From assembly GCA_030652575.1 (NCBI GenBank), contig JAUSQI010000172.1, positions 1 through 48,935 of the forward strand: a stretch of 48,935 nucleotides of DNA. The letters run 5' to 3'. Shown here piece by piece: positions 43,992 to 48,935 of this stretch. The notes beneath the pieces were generated by a model. It was not told where the DNA came from. It ran no database searches and saw only the letters and a program-made list of their open reading frames with translations. A program made the position numbers and the translations under genes. Origin of the DNA: Stagnimonas sp. GTDB taxonomy: Bacteria > Pseudomonadota > Gammaproteobacteria > Nevskiales > Nevskiaceae. Every line of letters starts with the position of its first letter. Positions within the stretch are counted from its first letter, which is position 1.

Positions 43992-44594
43992 TCAACGGCG
44001 CTTGATGCCATCGAGCCAGCGTCCGCTAAGCGTGCTGGATCTGCTATCGGCGTCGTAGAGCGATTCGCGGTCGACGAGCAGATACGTGTCGATGCTGCGT
44101 TCCACGGCCTGATAAGGCACGTTGCCCAGTTGCACGGTGCCGGCGCGGCCATCCCAGTCCGGCGCATACAGGTAGTAGCGCTCGCCATCGCGGCGGTCCC
44201 GCCACTGGGGTGAATTGACCTGCGCCTGGCTGGAGACGAAGTAGAGATAGCTGCCAGGATCAAAACTCACCGCCAGCCAGTTGGGTCCGGAGCCCACCAC
44301 GACGCCGGGCGCATCGGCGGGGATGTCGACACCGGTGACGTTGGTGTTGCCGCGCTCGATCAGCTTGCCGTCGCCGATGCCGCGCATGTTGTTGGATGCC
44401 GCTCGCGCAAGCTGGATGCGGTCCGAGGTGTAGTACTGCAAGCGACGCTTGTGCGCCTCCGTCAGGTTGTAGTCGCGGATCACCGAATCACTGAAGGCCA
44501 GACGCTCGGCCGCAGGGTCCGTCGCGCAGGCGCTCAAGCCCATTGCCGCGCAGACCAACAGCCACGGTTTCAAGCCCATTTTTTTTGCCGACAT
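43992..44594 (-). CDS. Hypothetical lipoprotein
   Basis: A 200-residue protein with a lipoprotein signal (M-S-A-K-K-M-G-L-K-P then hydrophobic, lipobox G-L-S-A-C near 20-24). The mature part begins with a helix (R-L-A-F-S-D-S-V-I-R-D-Y-N-L-T) and continues as beta-rich sequence (T-V-Q-L-G-N-V-P-Y-Q-A-V near 165). I do not recognise the family. The start includes a run of eight A (AAAAAAAA around codons 4-6), which could be slippage-prone. It is monocistronic and shares a bidirectional terminator with the OmpA-like gene. Confidence 0.8.
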   Translation of the reverse strand: MSAKKMGLKPWLLVCAAMGLSACATDPAAERLAFSDSVIRDYNLTEAHKRRLQYYTSDRIQLARAASNNMRGIGDGKLIERGNTNVTGVDIPADAPGVVVGSGPNWLAVSFDPGSYLYFVSSQAQVNSPQWRDRRDGERYYLYAPDWDGRAGTVQLGNVPYQAVERSIDTYLLVDRESLYDADSRSSTLSGRWLDGIKRR

Positions 44595-44658
44595 GGCACG
44601 GCCTCGTTTGGTGAGATGAATCGTCTAATCTTATCCAAACGTTACCGTGCCGCGTGTC

Positions 44659-44868
44659 ATGTCTTTAGAGATCGACCCACCAATTTCACCCTGCCAGGGC
44701 ATTTGCCGGCTCGAAGCCGAGACCTGCACGGGCTGCGGCCGCTTGATGGGCGAGATCATCGAATGGCCCTCGGCTTCGGGGGGGAGAAAATCTCTCATTT
44801 GCGTGGAAGCCGCAAAACGGCTGGCTATAATCCAGCTTCGTTCGGCAATGCAGGACACACTCAAATGA
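44659..44868 (+). CDS. DUF1289 small cysteine-rich protein
   Basis: A 69-residue protein with the DUF1289 pattern S-P-C-Q-G-I-C-R-L, then C-T-G-C-G-R-L-M-G-E-I-I-E-W. The four cysteines look like a metal or Fe-S site. Function unknown. ATG at 44659 is preferred to a GTG at 44647. The stop overlaps the start of the next gene by 4 bp (ATGA), making it first of a three-gene unit with a membrane protein and a thioesterase. It is divergent from the lipoprotein gene 64 bp away. Confidence 0.85.
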   Translation: MSLEIDPPISPCQGICRLEAETCTGCGRLMGEIIEWPSASGGRKSLICVEAAKRLAIIQLRSAMQDTLK

Positions 44869-45269
44869 GTCGCGTAATCGGCCTCATCTTCATCCTTGGC
44901 TACCTTGTGTTGTGCTTTGCCACCTTGGCCTACTGGCTGCCCAATTTCTTTGCCATCAACTTTCTGCTGCCGCCGGAAGCGAGCTATCGCTACCTCACGG
45001 CCACGGGTCTGCCGTTCGGCCTGCTCCTGGTGACCGTCATCGCGCGTCAATCGCTGAAAGGGTTTTTCTCGATCACCATGTTTTTCCAGGTGTTCACTGG
45101 CGCTGCCCTGCTCTATGCGGCGCTCTACGCCTTCTACTACCCGCAACAGGCCAACTTCTTCTGCGCGGCGCATCTGCTGATCTGCGGCTGCGGCATTGCC
45201 TGGAACCTGTACCACCACCGCAAGGAACTGGCGCGCTACGAGCGTGCCGCTGTCGCTGCAGCGGCATGA
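44865..45269 (+). CDS. Four-helix membrane protein, unknown function
   Basis: A 134-residue protein with four hydrophobic helices: V-I-G-L-I-F-I-L-G-Y-L-V-L-C-F near the start, L-P-F-G-L-L-L-V-T-V-I-A, F-F-Q-V-F-T-G-A-A-L-L-Y-A-A-L-Y, and A-H-L-L-I-C-G-C-G-I-A-W. The short C-terminal tail is basic then Ala-rich. No family recognised. Both ends overlap neighbours by 4 bp (ATGA), so it is translationally coupled to DUF1289 and the thioesterase. Confidence 0.8.
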   Translation: MSRVIGLIFILGYLVLCFATLAYWLPNFFAINFLLPPEASYRYLTATGLPFGLLLVTVIARQSLKGFFSITMFFQVFTGAALLYAALYAFYYPQQANFFCAAHLLICGCGIAWNLYHHRKELARYERAAVAAAA

Positions 45270-45715
45270 ACGCTGCGCGTCGTCCCGCCCGGGCTGACTT
45301 CACCCACCTGACGCGCATCGTCGTCCGCTGGGGTGACATGGATTCACTCGGCCACGTCAATAACGCCAAGTTCTTCACCTACGACGAGCAGGCGCGCCTG
45401 GAGTACTTCGCGCTGTTTGAAGCTGTGGTGCCGGGCATGTGGAAGCAGCAAGGGCTGATTCTGGCGAAACTAGGCTGCGATTTCCTTCAACAACTGCATT
45501 ACCCCGCCACGCTGGATGTTGCCTTCCGCGTCTCGCGCTTCGGTCGCAGCAGCATGGAAACCGAAGGTGCGGTGTTCGAGGGCGAGCGTTTGGTGGCGGT
45601 TTCGCAGGGCGTCGTGGTCTGGTTCGATTACCAGTCGCAGAAGCCGGCGCCCATTCCGGATGCCGTCAAGGCAATGATCCGCGAGCGTGAAGCGGTAGCA
45701 CCGCTCGAAGTGTAG
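45266..45715 (+). CDS. Acyl-CoA thioesterase, YbgC/4HBT hotdog family
   Basis: A 149-residue hotdog-fold thioesterase. R-W-G-D-M-D-S-L-G-H-V-N-N-A-K-F-F near residue 21 is the YbgC-type active-site signature with catalytic Asp; Y-D-E-Q-A-R-L-E-Y-F follows. The second half has the G-R-S-S-M-E-T-E-G-A-V-F strand and V-V-V-W-F-D-Y. It probably hydrolyses medium- or short-chain acyl-CoA; specificity is unknown. Last gene of the DUF1289 unit. Its stop directly abuts the stop of the convergent gene at 45716. Confidence 0.9.
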   Translation: MNAARRPARADFTHLTRIVVRWGDMDSLGHVNNAKFFTYDEQARLEYFALFEAVVPGMWKQQGLILAKLGCDFLQQLHYPATLDVAFRVSRFGRSSMETEGAVFEGERLVAVSQGVVVWFDYQSQKPAPIPDAVKAMIREREAVAPLEV

Positions 45716-47640
<1,925 letters not shown>

Positions 47641-47724
47641 TCATTGCTGCGGATCGTAGCGGCTGGCCACCTCGCGCAGTAGAGTGTCGCCCTCTCTAAA
47701 GCCTGCCAGAGCCCGTCTCCAGCC

Positions 47725-48935
47725 ATGACCACAATTCGCCAAGACGACTTCGTCCAATCCATTGCCGATGCATTCCAGTACATCAGCTACTACCACCCGC
47801 TCGACTACATCCAGGCTCTGGGTGCTGCTTACGAGCGCGAGGAAAGTGCGGCTGCCAAAGACGCCATCGCGCAGATCCTCACCAACAGCCGCATGTGTGC
47901 CGAGGGCAAGCGTCCCATCTGCCAGGACACCGGCATCTGTGTGGTGTTCCTGAAGATCGGCATGAAAGTGCAGTGGGACAGCGAGCTCACCGTGCAGGAA
48001 ATGGTGAACGAGGGCGTGCGCAGGGCCTATCTGAATCCCGACAACAAGCTGCGCGCTTCGATCATGTCCGACCCCGCCGGCAAGCGCACCAACACCAAGG
48101 ACAACACGCCGGCCGTCGTCCACATCGAGATGGTGCCCGGCCATCACGTCGAAGTGGTCTGCGGTGCGAAGGGCGGCGGCAGCGAGAACAAGTCCAAGCT
48201 GGTCTGCCTCAACCCTTCCGATTCGATCGTCGACTGGGTGCTCAAGACCCTGCCGACGATGGGTGCAGGCTGGTGCCCGCCCGGCATCCTCGGCATCGGC
48301 ATCGGTGGCACGCCGGAGAAGGCGATGGTGATGGCGAAGGAGGCGATGATGTCGCCCATCGACATCCACCTGGTCAAAGAGAAGAAGGCGCGTGGCGAGA
48401 CGCTGACGCGCATCGAGGAGCTGCGTCTGGAACTGCTGGAGAAAGTGAACCAGCTCGGTATCGGCGCGCAGGGCCTGGGTGGGCTGACCACCGTGCTCGA
48501 CGTGAAGATCATCGACTGCCCGACGCATGCGGCGAGCCTGCCCGTGGGCATGATTCCCAACTGTGCAGCGACGCGCCACATCCACTTCCATCTCGATGGC
48601 TCAGGCCCTGCCGTGCTGACGCCGCCGCGCCTGGAAGACTGGCCGAACGTGGCCTGGAAACCGGACGTCGAGCGCAGCAAGCGCATCGACCTCAACACGC
48701 TCACGCCGGAAGAAGTGGCGAGCTGGACACCCGGCCAGACCCTGCTGCTCAACGGCAAGATGCTCACCGGCCGCGATGCTGCGCACAAGCGCATCCAGGA
48801 CATGCTGGCCAAGGGCCAGAAGCTGCCGGTGGATTTCACCAACCGCGTCATCTATTACGTCGGCCCGGTCGACCCGGTGCGCGACGAAGCCGTCGGCCCG
48901 GCTGGCCCCACCACCGCCACCCGCATGGACGGCTT
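47725..48935 (+). CDS. Fumarate hydratase class I (4Fe-4S), 5' part
   Basis: The first ~403 residues of a class I fumarase; the gene runs off the right edge (full length is usually ~505). The cluster-ligand cysteines appear in P-I-C-Q-D-T-G, L-V-C-L-N-P and I-P-N-C-A-A-T-R-H-I-H-F. G-A-K-G-G-G-S-E-N-K-S near 155 is the class I substrate loop. The start M-T-T-I-R-Q-D-D-F (47725) agrees with the family. It converts fumarate to malate in the TCA cycle and is oxygen-sensitive. It is divergent from purB with 144 bp between them and no recognised operator. Confidence 0.95.
   Translation, partial: MTTIRQDDFVQSIADAFQYISYYHPLDYIQALGAAYEREESAAAKDAIAQILTNSRMCAEGKRPICQDTGICVVFLKIGMKVQWDSELTVQEMVNEGVRRAYLNPDNKLRASIMSDPAGKRTNTKDNTPAVVHIEMVPGHHVEVVCGAKGGGSENKSKLVCLNPSDSIVDWVLKTLPTMGAGWCPPGILGIGIGGTPEKAMVMAKEAMMSPIDIHLVKEKKARGETLTRIEELRLELLEKVNQLGIGAQGLGGLTTVLDVKIIDCPTHAASLPVGMIPNCAATRHIHFHLDGSGPAVLTPPRLEDWPNVAWKPDVERSKRIDLNTLTPEEVASWTPGQTLLLNGKMLTGRDAAHKRIQDMLAKGQKLPVDFTNRVIYYVGPVDPVRDEAVGPAGPTTATRMDG

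Overview
The window is GC-rich, densely packed chromosomal DNA from a proteobacterium, most likely a gammaproteobacterium. RsmJ, DusA, LpxH and the order mtnA / mtaD-ubiG-mupP-yciK-like SDR are typical of gammaproteobacteria such as Pseudomonas and the Xanthomonadales/Nevskiales. A cyo quinol oxidase operon carrying SURF1 and a RegB/RegA pair, the fatty-acid/acyl-CoA genes and G-rich palindromic repeats would suit a Nevskiales/Solimonadaceae-like organism. That placement is inference. No tRNA, rRNA, CRISPR array, prophage or intact insertion sequence was found.

Layout. 1-8640: end of a GDT1-family cation transporter, then the minus-strand operon cyoA-cyoB-cyoC-cyoD-SURF1-regB-regA, with an MFS transporter divergent from it. 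8641-9669: two stand-alone receiver proteins, each followed by a decayed tail of another receiver. 9811-14102: a heme module behind a Fur-like site (HugZ-like heme oxygenase, TonB-dependent receptor, lipoprotein with two HmuY-like domains), coupled by 4-bp overlaps. 14307-17766: scpA-scpB-rluB. 17789-22625: minus operon mtaD-ABM-ubiG-mupP-SDR, divergent from mtnA. 22622-27544: DUF2937, gamma carbonic anhydrase, SixA phosphatase and a large hybrid sensor kinase. 27553-34636: minus-strand gene pairs (ppiA-lpxH, SCP2-rsmJ, transglutaminase-like-dusA, phosphotransferase-SDR-GNAT). 34717-37260: a less conserved stretch with a hypothetical gene behind an 11-bp-periodic tandem operator and two membrane-anchored repeat proteins. 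37392-42583: fabG4-like, ribA, an AarF/UbiB kinase, pyrD. 42661-48935: OmpA/OprF-like porin, a lipoprotein, a DUF1289/membrane/thioesterase mini-operon, purB and the start of a class I fumarase.

Most genes are housekeeping or respiratory. The likely regulatory logic is that RegB/RegA senses the quinone pool and sits in the transcription unit of the bo3-type oxidase whose assembly SURF1 may assist. The heme module would capture heme at the surface (HmuY), import it (TonB receptor) and degrade it (HugZ) under iron control. The mtaD/mtnA divergon handles methylthioadenosine, and ubiG/mupP serve ubiquinone synthesis and peptidoglycan recycling.

The most unusual signals are not gene families. They are: intrinsic terminators inside the first codons of lpxH and rsmJ, each just after a tightly packed upstream gene; an in-frame 81-bp G-rich palindromic insertion with a 7-bp target duplication at the start of ribA, and a relative that supplies the ubiG stop and mupP start; an operator with four half-sites at exact 11-bp spacing; the twice-repeated 'intact receiver plus dead receiver tail' arrangement; and the tandem-HmuY heme operon.
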